Source: JAWKOK01 sp963848115 (GTDB lineage Bacteria > Chloroflexota > Anaerolineae > Caldilineales > Caldilineaceae). Taken from it: a stretch of DNA of 64,000 nt. Below, piece after piece: positions 36,290-45,045 of this stretch. The stretch is taken from contig CAWKCP010000016.1 in the NCBI GenBank assembly GCA_963848115.1, positions 1 to 64,000 of the forward strand. Reading direction: 5' to 3'. Both the position numbers and the translations under genes were made by a program. Position 1 is the stretch's first letter. Every line of letters begins with the position of its first letter. Below the pieces are notes generated by a model that was not told the origin of the DNA, made no database searches, and was given only the letters and a program-made list of their open reading frames with translations.

Positions 36290-37445
36290 ATGGAAGAAAA
36301 GCAAACTTTATATCAGATTACGGAGGATAATCTAAGTGTATTGGGCGCTCGACCGGCCTTTGTCACTTTCGGCGAAACTATGGTGCGTGAGACGCCCGCA
36401 GATATGGAACGCCCCGAACGGACTCGCCAGGTCTACCTGTCTATGGCGGGCAGTGAACTAACCCTGGCCGTGGGTCTGAGCCGACTGGGCATTTCGTCGT
36501 CCTATGTCACCCGTGTGCCTGACAATCCCTATGGTCGGGCCTTGCGCAATCTGGTGCGTGAGCAGGGCGTTGAGGCCGACCATTTTGTGTGGGCTCCCAA
36601 GACCGATCCAATTGGACGTCTCATCTACGAAATCGGGCGCACGCCGCGTAAGAACATCGGTGTCTACCAGCGCAAGTATTCGGCTGCCTCCAGGCTGGAT
36701 GCCGGTATGGTGGACTGGGAAGAGGCTCTGAAGGATGCTCGGCTGTTCCACACTTCCGGCATCACCTTTGGCCTTGCTACCCACTCCGGGTATGAACGAA
36801 ACTACAATCGGGACGCTTTCTTGGAAGCGGTTACAGCGAGGCCGGAAGGCTGTTGGACGGGACTCGATTTTAATTATCGTGCCACCTTATGGACGCCGGA
36901 ACAGGCCAAGGAGATCATGACGCCGTTGGTCGGCGATCACATCGATGTCTTGATCACCACCATTGAAGATATGGCCAGACTCTATGGCATTGGTTGTGGA
37001 CAGTACACAGCGAAGCAGGTGGTGGATGGTGATATCGGCCGGCTTGAGGATGAAGACATCAAGACCTTCGCCAGGCAAGTGATGAGTATTTTTGACGTCA
37101 AAATCGTGGCCATTACCATTCGCTACCCTGATACCTTCGAGCAGCATCGCTGGGAGTCAGCGGCTATGAATGCCGACGGTGCGTTCTTCCGCTCGCCTGC
37201 GGTCAAGCCTATCGTGTTGCTTGACCGATCTGGGCGGCGGTGATACCTGGAATGCGGGCTTCTACTATGGCTTGCTGACCGAGGGCTTCAGTGGCGAGGG
37301 CTTGCGTAAAGGTGTGTTGGTTGGCGACGCCGCGACGCGTCTCAAGCAGACGATGATGTTCGACCTGCCCATGATCGACAAGGCTGACGTCCAGGCATTG
37401 ATGAAGTCCGATGTGATGGGCGGCGGCAAGCGGACATCACGATAG
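36290..37445 (+). pseudogene. kdgK: PfkB-family 2-keto-3-deoxygluconate kinase (frameshifted near C-terminus)
   Basis: A sugar kinase phosphorylating KDG to KDPG. ATG 36290 has GGAGG at 36280–36284. The first frame shows FVTFGETMVRETP, SMAGSELTLAVGLSRLG and FHTSGITFGL and ends in KPIVLLDRSGRR. One base over lies the catalytic signature LGGGDTWNAGFYYGLL (general base Asp in GGGD) and the C-terminus to 37445. The frames join if one base is removed at about 37229–37231. The next gene is KDPG aldolase, giving the two-step KDG to pyruvate + glyceraldehyde-3-phosphate route. Confidence 0.88.
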
Positions 37446-37456
37446 GTGAGCTGCCC

Positions 37457-37592
37457 TTTTTTGTCACAGATTTACACGGATGAAAAACAGATGAGACACA
37501 GAATGAGACATATCGGCAATCCCTGGGTGCGCTACACTTTTGAGTACTATCTGTGAACATCAGCGGCCTATCTGTGCTCATCTGTGGCAAGT
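37457..37592. repeat. CACAGAT-type palindromic repeat (copy C)
   Basis: The left half TTTTTTGTCACAGATTTACA (37457–37476) and GATGAGACACAG are inverted in CTATCTGTGCTCATCTGTGG (about 37568–37588). It lies between KDG kinase and KDPG aldolase, 12 bases after the kinase's stop, in the middle of a presumed operon. Confidence 0.75.
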
Positions 37593-37613
37593 CTTTTTAC
37601 ACTGGAGAGACCC

Positions 37614-38261
37614 ATGAAGAAACATGAAAAGCTGAACATCATCCGCGATACGGGTGTGGTTGCCATCATGCGAGCCCAGTCATCGGAACAACTGATCGCC
37701 GCGGCTGACGCCATCAAAGCGGGCGGCGTGCAGGTGATTGAGGTGACAATGACGACGCCCGGCGCGCTTGCTGTCATCGAACAGGCCAAGCAGCGGTATG
37801 GCGAGGACGTTCTCTTTGGGGCCGGCAGCGTGCTTGACCCGGAAACGGCGCGCGCGGCCATTCTGTCCGGCGCTGATTTCATCGTCGCGCCGACGCTCAA
37901 TCTGGAGATGGTGGCGCTCTGCAATCGCTATGGCATACCCGTCATGCCGGGCATCTACACGCCGACCGAGGCGTTGACGGCCATTGAGGCGGGCGCCGAT
38001 ATGGTCAAGCTCTTCCCGGCCAGTTTTGGCGGTCCGGAACTCGTCAAGGCGATCCGGGCGCCACTTCCACAACTGGAGATTGTGCCGGTAGGCGGCGTCG
38101 ATCTCAACACTGCCGCTGACTTCATCCGCGCCGGTTCGGCTGCGTTGGGTGTGGGTAGCAGCCTCGTCAACAATCAGCTATTGGCTGATGGTGATCTGGA
38201 TGAGTTAACGCGGCGAGCAAAGGCGTTCATTGCTGAGGTTCAGAGGGGACGGGGTCAGTAG
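37614..38261 (+). CDS. eda: KDPG / 4-hydroxy-2-oxoglutarate aldolase
   Basis: A 215-residue class I aldolase cleaving 2-keto-3-deoxy-6-phosphogluconate to pyruvate and glyceraldehyde 3-phosphate. Active-site residues are in place: R20 (AIMR), E43 (VIEVT), Schiff-base K132 (DMVKLFPAS) and the phosphate-binding PVGGVDLNTAADFI and GVGSSLV loops. ATG 37614 follows GGAGAG; a 10-residue longer frame lacks a site. It forms a unit with the upstream kinase despite the intervening repeat. Confidence 0.95.
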   Translation: MKKHEKLNIIRDTGVVAIMRAQSSEQLIAAADAIKAGGVQVIEVTMTTPGALAVIEQAKQRYGEDVLFGAGSVLDPETARAAILSGADFIVAPTLNLEMVALCNRYGIPVMPGIYTPTEALTAIEAGADMVKLFPASFGGPELVKAIRAPLPQLEIVPVGGVDLNTAADFIRAGSAALGVGSSLVNNQLLADGDLDELTRRAKAFIAEVQRGRGQ

Positions 38262-38318
38262 GGGAAGTTCAACAAGGAATGGTTAGGGATTGCGCCAACC
38301 AGTGCCGTGAACGAACGT

Positions 38319-38353
38319 GGGCGTGTCGGCGTTACGCCGACACGCCCGTTTTC
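38319..38353. terminator. Terminator between eda and DUF1294 gene
   Basis: Perfect 13-bp stem GGGCGTGTCGGCG (38319–38331) / CGCCGACACGCCC (38335–38347) with a TTA loop, then GTTTTCT. Convergent genes end on both sides, so it probably works in both directions. Confidence 0.85.
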
Positions 38354-38370
38354 TGTCTGATACACGTCAG

Positions 38371-38721
38371 CTAAACAATTAGGAACCAGAGAATTGTTGC
38401 CCAGAGCACGGCACTGATGATATTCACGGCCCAGAATTGATTCTTGTTTGTCTTATGGCGAAAGACGACCATGCCGAGTAGGGCCCCCGCAAACCCACCG
38501 GCGAGCGCCAACCCGAACAGAACGACCTCCGGGATACGCCAGGCGCCTCGTTTGGCCTGCATTTTGTCATAGCCGTAAAATATGAACGCCGTGACACTCC
38601 AGGCCGCCAGCCAAACCCAGAACCAATGGCCGGCCCCGAAGAACCACGTAAGCAAAGCGATTACAACAAGGGTAATCACGACGCCGATAATGGCGAAAAA
38701 TTTCTGTGGCGATTTCTTCAT
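38371..38721 (-). CDS. DUF1294 membrane protein
   Basis: A 116-residue protein with four hydrophobic segments (about 8–30, 33–50, 68–86, 96–114). The DUF1294 pattern is clear: FYGYDKMQAKRGAWRIPE, then ALAGGFAGALLGMVVFRHKTNK. Family members are often fused to a cold-shock domain; here the domain stands alone. The function is unknown. Confidence 0.88.
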   Translation of the reverse strand: MKKSPQKFFAIIGVVITLVVIALLTWFFGAGHWFWVWLAAWSVTAFIFYGYDKMQAKRGAWRIPEVVLFGLALAGGFAGALLGMVVFRHKTNKNQFWAVNIISAVLWATILWFLIV

Positions 38722-38865
38722 GGCGTGGGCAATCTCCTGGGAAATGCATCATTTTGCTGTCAGCAAAGTGAATTGAAAGGCAGCTGCGGGCACCTGCCGT
38801 ACCATCTAGGCGCTTACAACGAATTATACAGCCAACAGGTGGAACAAGCCAGACTTGAATGCTAA

Positions 38866-39777
38866 ATGGATGACTCATTGGACTTGAAGAGTTGGCAAGA
38901 TCTCAACCATGCGCAATTGATCAAGCGCCTCCAGCCGCTGCTGGAGCAAGAGGACGGCACACTGGATGTCGCTGCCTCCGGGTCGCATCATGTGGTAGTG
39001 ACCAAGGAGGAGGATCACGTCTGCCTCTGGCTTCATGATGAGGCAAACCAAAGCACCGGCGTGATTCAGTCAGAGCTAGATTTGAACAAGCCCCTTGCGC
39101 TGGTCGATGCCTATACACGCGCCGCACTGCTCTGCTTGCTCTGGTCACCGGCGCCGGGGCGAGTATTCACTGCCGGGTTAGGGGGCGGTTGCCTGCCCAC
39201 TGCCATCCACCATCATATGCCGGAGACCATTGTTCAGTGTGTCGAGCGGGATCCTCAAGTGGTCGATGCTGCTACGCGTTTTTTCGGCTTTCTACCGGAC
39301 GAGACCTTGCGCATAGCAATCGGCGACGGTCGCAGTTGGTTGGAGGAGAACGCGACGCGTGACTCAATCGAGATCATCATTTTAGACGCATTTGATGATA
39401 AGGGTGATGTCCCACACGCCTTAAGCACGGTGGAGTTCTTCCAGCTTTGCCGGGCATCCTTGTCTGGACAGGGCGTGTTGGTCGTCAACCTGCTCTATCT
39501 TGATCCGCACCGGACTGCACGCATCAAGACGGCGGCTGCTGTCTTTGAACATCTGTATCTCTGTCCGATGGAAGATGATAACGATGTGCTCTTTGCCAGT
39601 CGGCGACCGCTGCCATCCAAAGCAACCTATATCGATCGGATGATTCACCTGAAAGAGCAGTATCGGTTTGGCTTTCCGCTCGTACGCCTGGCGCTCAAGC
39701 TGAAGCCGGTCGATGTCGGTGAGATGTCGGAGTGGTCGGCCACGAAACTGTTGACCGACTGTCAGGGGGATGCATAA
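38866..39777 (+). CDS. Spermidine synthase-like Rossmann protein
   Basis: A 303-residue soluble protein of the spermidine-synthase/SAM-methyltransferase fold. The nucleotide-binding region reads VFTAGLGGGCLPTAIHHHMP, followed by VQCVERDPQVVDAATRFFGF, IAIGDGRSWLEE and IIILDAFDDKGDVPHALS, in the order seen in SpeE paralogues. The canonical aminopropyltransferase Asp pair is only partly matched (GDGR present; LDAFDD at the catalytic Asp), so polyamine synthesis is possible but not assured. No speD or speA neighbour is present. Confidence 0.75.
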   Translation: MDDSLDLKSWQDLNHAQLIKRLQPLLEQEDGTLDVAASGSHHVVVTKEEDHVCLWLHDEANQSTGVIQSELDLNKPLALVDAYTRAALLCLLWSPAPGRVFTAGLGGGCLPTAIHHHMPETIVQCVERDPQVVDAATRFFGFLPDETLRIAIGDGRSWLEENATRDSIEIIILDAFDDKGDVPHALSTVEFFQLCRASLSGQGVLVVNLLYLDPHRTARIKTAAAVFEHLYLCPMEDDNDVLFASRRPLPSKATYIDRMIHLKEQYRFGFPLVRLALKLKPVDVGEMSEWSATKLLTDCQGDA

Positions 39778-39816
39778 CACGGGGACTGCATTGGGAGCGC
39801 AGGGCATTCCTTGGGA

Positions 39817-40797
39817 CTATTCTTTGTCTTGGTCTGCGTCCTCATTGATGAAGCCGTAAGCATGCGATACCAGGTAGAGTGGCCGGTTCTTGACTTCATC
39901 GTAGATTCGGCCCAGATACTCTCCGATGATGCCCAGGAAAATGAGCTGGATGCCGCCGAGGAAGAGCACGCTGACCAGGGTTGTCGCCTGTCCCAGAAAA
40001 AAGAGATTGCCCGAAAGGCGCAGTATGATTGTGACGATGATGCCTGCCAGGCTAAGAAAGGCGAAGGAAAATCCCAGTAGTGTGGCGAGTTGCAACGGCA
40101 AATGGCTGAAGCTGGTGATCGCGTTGGTCGCCAGAGTGAGCATCTTCCGCAACGGGTATTTGGTCTCACCGGCAAATCGTTCGGAGCGCTCATACTCGAC
40201 GCCGATCTGTTTGAATCCGACCCAGCTGCTCAGGCCGCGCATGAAGCGATGTTTTTCTCGTAGACGGCGCATCGCAAGGATGGCCTTTCGGTCCATCAGT
40301 CGGAAATCACCGGTGTCCAACGGAATGTCAACATTGGCGACCTGCTGGATGATTCGGTAGAAAAGCTTGGCCGTCCACAGCTTGAACCATGTCTCTCCCT
40401 CTCGTTTTGTGCGCACTGCGTAGGCGACATCATAGCCCTCTCGCCATCGTTCGATCATCTCCAGGATCACCTCTGGCGGGTCCTGGAGATCAGCGTCCAT
40501 AATGATGACTGCATCGCCTTCCGCAAAGTCCATGCCGGCCGTGATTGCCACCTGATGGCCAAAATTGCGACTGAAATCGATGATCTTCATACGCGGATCG
40601 TTGCGTTGCAATCCACGGAGCAGGGCAAGCGAGTTGTCCGTACTGCCGTCATTGATGCAAATTAGGTCCCAACTTTCGCCTGTCTTCTCCATGACATCAA
40701 CGACGCGCTGGTAGAGAATGGGGATAACAATCTCTTCGTTCCAGATTGGGATGACGACCGAGAAGGTCGTACGCAGTTTCGTGGAAGATTCGTTCAT
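39817..40797 (-). CDS. Family 2 glycosyltransferase (DPM1/GtrB/ArnC type)
   Basis: A 326-residue membrane glycosyltransferase making polyprenyl-phosphate sugars. The N-terminal GT-A domain has FSVVIPIWNEE, CINDGSTDNS, IDFSRNFGHQVAITAGMDFA and the metal-binding IMDADLQDPPE. Two C-terminal TMs (about 233–260, 268–292) anchor it, as in GtrB. The start is set at ATG 40797 (MNESSTK); the longer frame to 40905 has no protein character. It probably loads a sugar onto undecaprenyl phosphate for surface glycosylation. Confidence 0.92.
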   Translation of the reverse strand: MNESSTKLRTTFSVVIPIWNEEIVIPILYQRVVDVMEKTGESWDLICINDGSTDNSLALLRGLQRNDPRMKIIDFSRNFGHQVAITAGMDFAEGDAVIIMDADLQDPPEVILEMIERWREGYDVAYAVRTKREGETWFKLWTAKLFYRIIQQVANVDIPLDTGDFRLMDRKAILAMRRLREKHRFMRGLSSWVGFKQIGVEYERSERFAGETKYPLRKMLTLATNAITSFSHLPLQLATLLGFSFAFLSLAGIIVTIILRLSGNLFFLGQATTLVSVLFLGGIQLIFLGIIGEYLGRIYDEVKNRPLYLVSHAYGFINEDADQDKE

Positions 40798-41092
40798 GGT
40801 GATATCGTAAATCAAAGGCAATGCAGGGTCAAACCGGACTGTATCCTGTGGGCCGCGAGCCGGCCGTATCGCGCTGGGGCGTGCGCACCGAACCCCAATA
40901 TTCATGGGTTAGATGGTGGCCAGTCCTTTGCAACTTGATGTGTTTTTTTTACGTAGTGATGGACAGTATGGTGGACAGTGCTGATTGGGTTCGTTTGCCC
41001 GAAGTAAATTGACGGGTGCATGAGGCGATGCTAGACTGACTCGTCATGTGAATTCAAACCAATCAAGGCTTCATTCCAAAGGTTCCAACGAC

Positions 41093-41803
41093 ATGAGAGT
41101 GGGGCATTCCGTATCATTCAAGTCAACGGGCCAGACAACCAGCATGGCTGAAGATCAACCAATCATTACGGGTCGCGAATTGGCCGGCAGCCTACCATTG
41201 ATATCCTCTCGCCCCGGCGGCGGTCTGGCATCGGGGCTAACGCTGCCGAACTTTGACCAGAAGCGGCTGCTGCTCAACCGGATAGCACAACCGGGTGAGG
41301 TCCATGTCTATCGGGCAGAGTGTCACGCCGGCCAACGGTTGCGCGCGCAGATGTTGGTTCCAGCGTTGCCGTCGGGTGGTTCGGTTGTGCCTGCATTCGC
41401 GTTGGTTGCCCAGAGCTTGCCCTACAGCGCCGACGTGCACAAGCTACCCATTGAGTTGCCGGCGGGCTACAGTGCCGTCGTCGCGCCGCCGCCGAGTGAG
41501 CTTCTATTGCAGCTTCAGGACACGTTGACGCGTGTCAGGTATTATCCCGGGCAGACTGTCGATACGCGTACCTTGGTCAGCGGCCATTGCTATGTTGTGG
41601 TGTGGAGCCCCCACAACCACATGGGCAAGTATATGATCCAGTTAGGACATCGCTGGCCGATGCGATGGACCTATTGGCTTCAACTGCCGAGATTTTGGTG
41701 GCAGATACGGGGGTGGTTTGGGTTGAGCCGCGCGGCTGCCTATGTCGTCGGTTCAGCACTATTGCTGGGTGGTCTGCTGGCGTGGCGTCGGTCTCGCCGT
41801 TGA
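41093..41803 (+). CDS. Unrecognised protein with C-terminal membrane anchor
   Basis: About 236 residues, family not recognised. A Pro/Gly-rich N-terminal stretch leads to a β-rich segment (VHVYRAECHAGQRLRAQMLV … SYSAVVAPPPSE region) reminiscent of PPC-like sandwiches that read YxFEAxAGQRLxAQMLIP. A single TM (AAYVVGSALLLGGLLAW) ends in WRRSRR, so the bulk is outside and the tail inside. The start is uncertain (GTG 41048, ATG 41093 or 41144). It precedes the ArsA-like gene by 74 bases on the same strand, so tail-anchor insertion by that ATPase is an idea worth noting. Confidence 0.6.
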   Translation: MRVGHSVSFKSTGQTTSMAEDQPIITGRELAGSLPLISSRPGGGLASGLTLPNFDQKRLLLNRIAQPGEVHVYRAECHAGQRLRAQMLVPALPSGGSVVPAFALVAQSLPYSADVHKLPIELPAGYSAVVAPPPSELLLQLQDTLTRVRYYPGQTVDTRTLVSGHCYVVVWSPHNHMGKYMIQLGHRWPMRWTYWLQLPRFWWQIRGWFGLSRAAAYVVGSALLLGGLLAWRRSRR

Positions 41804-41877
41804 CGAAATCGGCGGCGAAGCGGATTGAGCCCGAGTGGATCGGCTGTTTGATTCAACTGACTTAGAAAGTGTACTCT

Positions 41878-43104
41878 ATGCGAATTGTTTTATATTTGGG
41901 TAAAGGCGGTGTCGGCAAGACAACCGTGGCGGCAGCTTCTGCAGTGCGAAGCGCCGATCTGGGCTTTCGTACATTGGTTGTCAGTACGGATATCGCCCAT
42001 AGTTTGGCTGACAGCTTGGATGTCGCTTTGCAGGGAATGCCAATTGAGGTCGCACCGAATCTCTTTGCTCAGGAGATCAACGTTCTGGACGAAATCCGTG
42101 ATCACTGGGGTGAGATGCAGGGCTATCTCGGCAGTGTGCTTAGAGGACAGGGAATGAGCAAGGCCATCGCGGAAGAGATGGCTGTGATCCCCGGTATGGA
42201 GGAGATCGTCAGCTTGCTACATATTCGAAAGCAGGCCGAGGAGGGCAATTTTGACCGAGTGATTGTCGATGCTGCCCCAACCGGTGAGACCATCCGCTTG
42301 TTGACCATGCCGGAGAGTTTCCAATGGTATATGACCCGGCTGACCGGCTGGGGAGATTCTGTCACCATGCGTATGGCCGGTGCAATGCTGAAACGGGTCA
42401 TGCCTGAGAAGGATCCTTTCACGAGCCTGGATAATCTGGTAGACGGCGTGAAGGAATTGCAGAAGGTGTTGGTCGATCCGGCCATCACAAGCTACCGCGT
42501 GGTCTTGAATCCCGAGAAAATGGTGATGAAGGAGGGGGCGCGAGCGGTCACCTACTTATCCCTATTCGGCTACCCTGTGGACGCTGCGATTGTCAACAGA
42601 ATTTTGCCGGGGATCGAGACGGATTGTGATGGCAATACTGTTTTGGTGAAGCCCAGCAACGATCCCTACCTGCGCCATCTTCAGGAGACTCAGGCACGGT
42701 ATCTAGCCGAGATCGAGAGTGACTTTTATCCACTGCCTATTCTGCGCGCGGGTTGGTTCGACACTGAAATGGTCGGTGTCGATCAGCTGCGCGAATTGGC
42801 GGAGACGCTCTTTGCAGATCGCGATCCTGGTGAGATCTTCTATGTCGGCAAGACTCAGGAAATTTTCGAGGACGGCGACGACTTCATTTTGCGCCTGCCA
42901 CTGCCCAACGTAGAATTAGATAAAGTCAAGCTAACCAAGCGCGGCGATGAACTCTTCGTTGTGATCGGCAATTTCAAACGTGAGTTGCTACTGCCCGCCG
43001 CTTTAGCGCATAGGCCAGCTGCGGGCGCCGTCTTCTCCGATGGTGTATTGAGCATCCGTTTCCCGGAAAACAACGCTGAGAAGCCGGACGTTGCTACGCC
43101 ATAG
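41878..43104 (+). CDS. ArsA/Get3-family ATPase with C-terminal Hsp20-like domain
   Basis: A 408-residue P-loop ATPase. The deviant Walker A GKGGVGKTT (8–16), switch I STDIAHSLADSLD and switch II VDAAPTGETIRLL define the ArsA/Get3/TRC40 family. The C-terminus (about 318–402: DGDDFILRLPLPNVELDKV … GVLSIRFPE) is the HSP20-like domain found on many bacterial and plant-plastid homologues. The single-ATPase form lacks the metal-binding Cys of arsenite pumps, and no arsB/arsR lies nearby, so handling of membrane-protein clients is more likely than arsenic efflux. ATG 41878 is preferred over GTG 41869. Confidence 0.9.
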   Translation: MRIVLYLGKGGVGKTTVAAASAVRSADLGFRTLVVSTDIAHSLADSLDVALQGMPIEVAPNLFAQEINVLDEIRDHWGEMQGYLGSVLRGQGMSKAIAEEMAVIPGMEEIVSLLHIRKQAEEGNFDRVIVDAAPTGETIRLLTMPESFQWYMTRLTGWGDSVTMRMAGAMLKRVMPEKDPFTSLDNLVDGVKELQKVLVDPAITSYRVVLNPEKMVMKEGARAVTYLSLFGYPVDAAIVNRILPGIETDCDGNTVLVKPSNDPYLRHLQETQARYLAEIESDFYPLPILRAGWFDTEMVGVDQLRELAETLFADRDPGEIFYVGKTQEIFEDGDDFILRLPLPNVELDKVKLTKRGDELFVVIGNFKRELLLPAALAHRPAAGAVFSDGVLSIRFPENNAEKPDVATP

Positions 43105-43148
43105 CAGATCGAGGCAGGCGACCCGCCGATCTGGATGAGGATAGCACT

Positions 43149-43820
43149 GTGAGCGTAGTCAACATATTAGCCAATTCGATTGCAGCCGGTGCGGGATCGC
43201 TATTGGGATCCCAGATCAGTCTACGCGTCGGTTGTCTGCGTCAGCCACGGCCGATGCCCCACCAGTTTGCGCCCATGCTGGATCATTCCCTGCGCCTACG
43301 CTATCGTGATGTGGTTGAGACGCTTGCCCCGTTTGGGCTGTCCGCTGATCAGACCGTGCTCGATCTCGGGTGTGGATCTGGGACATTTACAGTTGAAATG
43401 GCGCGGATGGTGGGCGAGCAGGGGCTTGTTCATGCCGTCGATCTTCAGTATCCCATGTTAGTTGAGACTCAGTCTCGGCTTGACGAAGCCGATATGGCGG
43501 ATCGGGTCCGGCTGCATCACTGCGGGGCCTACAATCTTCCCTTGCCTGACAACAGTTGCGATCTCGCTCTTGTGATTGCAACGCTATCTCAGATTCCGGA
43601 CAAGCCTGCTGCCTTATTCGAACTGCGCCGTGTTCTTAAGCCGGGCGCCCGCTTGGCTATCAGTGAAGAGCTTCCCGATCCGGCCTATCTTCCATCACAA
43701 ATGATTAGGCGATGGGCTGAAGAGACCGGCTTCGTACTGCAGGGAAAGATCGGGAATCCTTTCTGCTACAGCCTGATCTTCGTCAACGATAAGGAACTCT
43801 TTGGAGAGGTCATTGACTGA
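43149..43820 (+). CDS. Class I SAM-dependent methyltransferase
   Basis: A 223-residue methyltransferase: motif I VLDLGCGSGTFTVEMA, acidic VHAVDLQYPML, motif II NSCDLALVIATLSQIPD and motif III LKPGARLAISEELP. The N-terminus has hydrophobic character (residues 5–20) and the UbiE/COQ5-like order suggests a lipid or quinone-like substrate. It starts with GTG at 43149 after GAGGATA, 44 bases behind the ArsA-like gene and probably co-transcribed. Confidence 0.88.
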   Translation: MSVVNILANSIAAGAGSLLGSQISLRVGCLRQPRPMPHQFAPMLDHSLRLRYRDVVETLAPFGLSADQTVLDLGCGSGTFTVEMARMVGEQGLVHAVDLQYPMLVETQSRLDEADMADRVRLHHCGAYNLPLPDNSCDLALVIATLSQIPDKPAALFELRRVLKPGARLAISEELPDPAYLPSQMIRRWAEETGFVLQGKIGNPFCYSLIFVNDKELFGEVID

Positions 43821-43888
43821 GGTCTGTTCCTCTTTGGAATCCTTCTTCCTTCCCCACTAACTTGCTGGTGTTAAGATAACAAAAACTT

Positions 43889-44956
43889 ATGGACTTACCT
43901 TACATAACCAATGACCTGCCTGGGATCGGGGGGCAGCTTCGAACGCGACCTGAATACTTTGTGGTTGAAGAGATCCCACTATATGAAGCTTCGGGCAGCG
44001 GACAGCACCTCTATGTCAACCTCACGAAGGTGGGTCTGACCACGAAGAGTGTCCAGAAGAGTTTGGCCCAGTTGTACAACCTTCGAGAGACCGATGTTGG
44101 GTTTGCGGGCATGAAAGACAAGTTTGCGCGCACGACCCAGACTTTCAGCCTTTCAGTCGGCCATCCGACCCAGAGTTTTGTTGAATCTGTTTCGGATCAG
44201 ATCGAAGACAAGCTGCCTGTCAAGGTGAACTGGGTGCGTCTGCACGGCAATAAACTACGTCTTGGTCATTTACTGGGCAACCGGTTTCGCATCGTGATTA
44301 CTGACCTGGATGACACACCGACAGTAACCGTGCAAATGGCCCAAGAAGTAGCTGATAGATTGGTTGCTGACGGGATGCCCAACTTCTTTGGTCCGCAGCG
44401 ATTTGGCGTCGGGGGAAGTAACGTAGAAAAAGGCCTGGCCATCTTGCAGCGGAAGACCTACGTAAAGGATCGCTGGCTCCGTCGGTTTCTGGTCTCGGCC
44501 TATCAAAGCCATCTGTGCAATTGTTACTTGGCGGACCGTGTGAGAATGGGTGCATTCAACCATCTACTGCCTGGGGATGTGGCGAAGAAACATGATACCG
44601 GCGGTCTATTTGATGTTGAAGATGTCGCCGTCGAGCAACCACGGTTTGATGCACACGAAATCAGCTTCACGGCGCCACTCTTTGGCCCCAAAATGCGCGT
44701 GGCATCAGCCGAGGCGGGAGCGCTGGAGGCGCGAATCCTTGATGGCTCGCCCATCACGCTCGAACAACTGCGTAAGGCTAAGGTTGATGGGACCCGTCGT
44801 CAGGGACGTTTGCTGGCCCCTGATTTGAGTGTTGAACCGATTGAAGATGGAGTCGTTGTGGCGTTTTCGCTGACCAAGGGCGGATTTGCAACGACGATTC
44901 TGCGGGAAATCATGAAGAGTGATACGGCCGACAATGCCGACGATGTTGAGCATTGA
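43889..44956 (+). CDS. truD: tRNA pseudouridine(13) synthase TruD
   Basis: A 355-residue TruD-family enzyme isomerising U13 of tRNA-Glu. The catalytic D77 lies in the signature GFAGMKDKFARTTQ; also NFFGPQRFG, the insertion domain, and the C-terminal FSLTKGGFATTILREIM. ATG 43889 follows a weak site. It stands alone. Confidence 0.95.
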   Translation: MDLPYITNDLPGIGGQLRTRPEYFVVEEIPLYEASGSGQHLYVNLTKVGLTTKSVQKSLAQLYNLRETDVGFAGMKDKFARTTQTFSLSVGHPTQSFVESVSDQIEDKLPVKVNWVRLHGNKLRLGHLLGNRFRIVITDLDDTPTVTVQMAQEVADRLVADGMPNFFGPQRFGVGGSNVEKGLAILQRKTYVKDRWLRRFLVSAYQSHLCNCYLADRVRMGAFNHLLPGDVAKKHDTGGLFDVEDVAVEQPRFDAHEISFTAPLFGPKMRVASAEAGALEARILDGSPITLEQLRKAKVDGTRRQGRLLAPDLSVEPIEDGVVVAFSLTKGGFATTILREIMKSDTADNADDVEH

Positions 44957-45045
44957 CAGTGAAAACAGAATGAGTCTACGGCAAAAGCGATGAAGGCTTT
45001 TTGCATTGGAATGAATGACGAATACGCGCAGGAGGCAGTGACAAC

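Noticed and set aside
41878..43104. Arsenite efflux ATPase (arsA of an ars operon)
   Set aside because: Single ATPase half without the metal-site Cys residues, no arsB, arsD or arsR nearby, and a C-terminal Hsp20-like domain typical of non-arsenic homologues.
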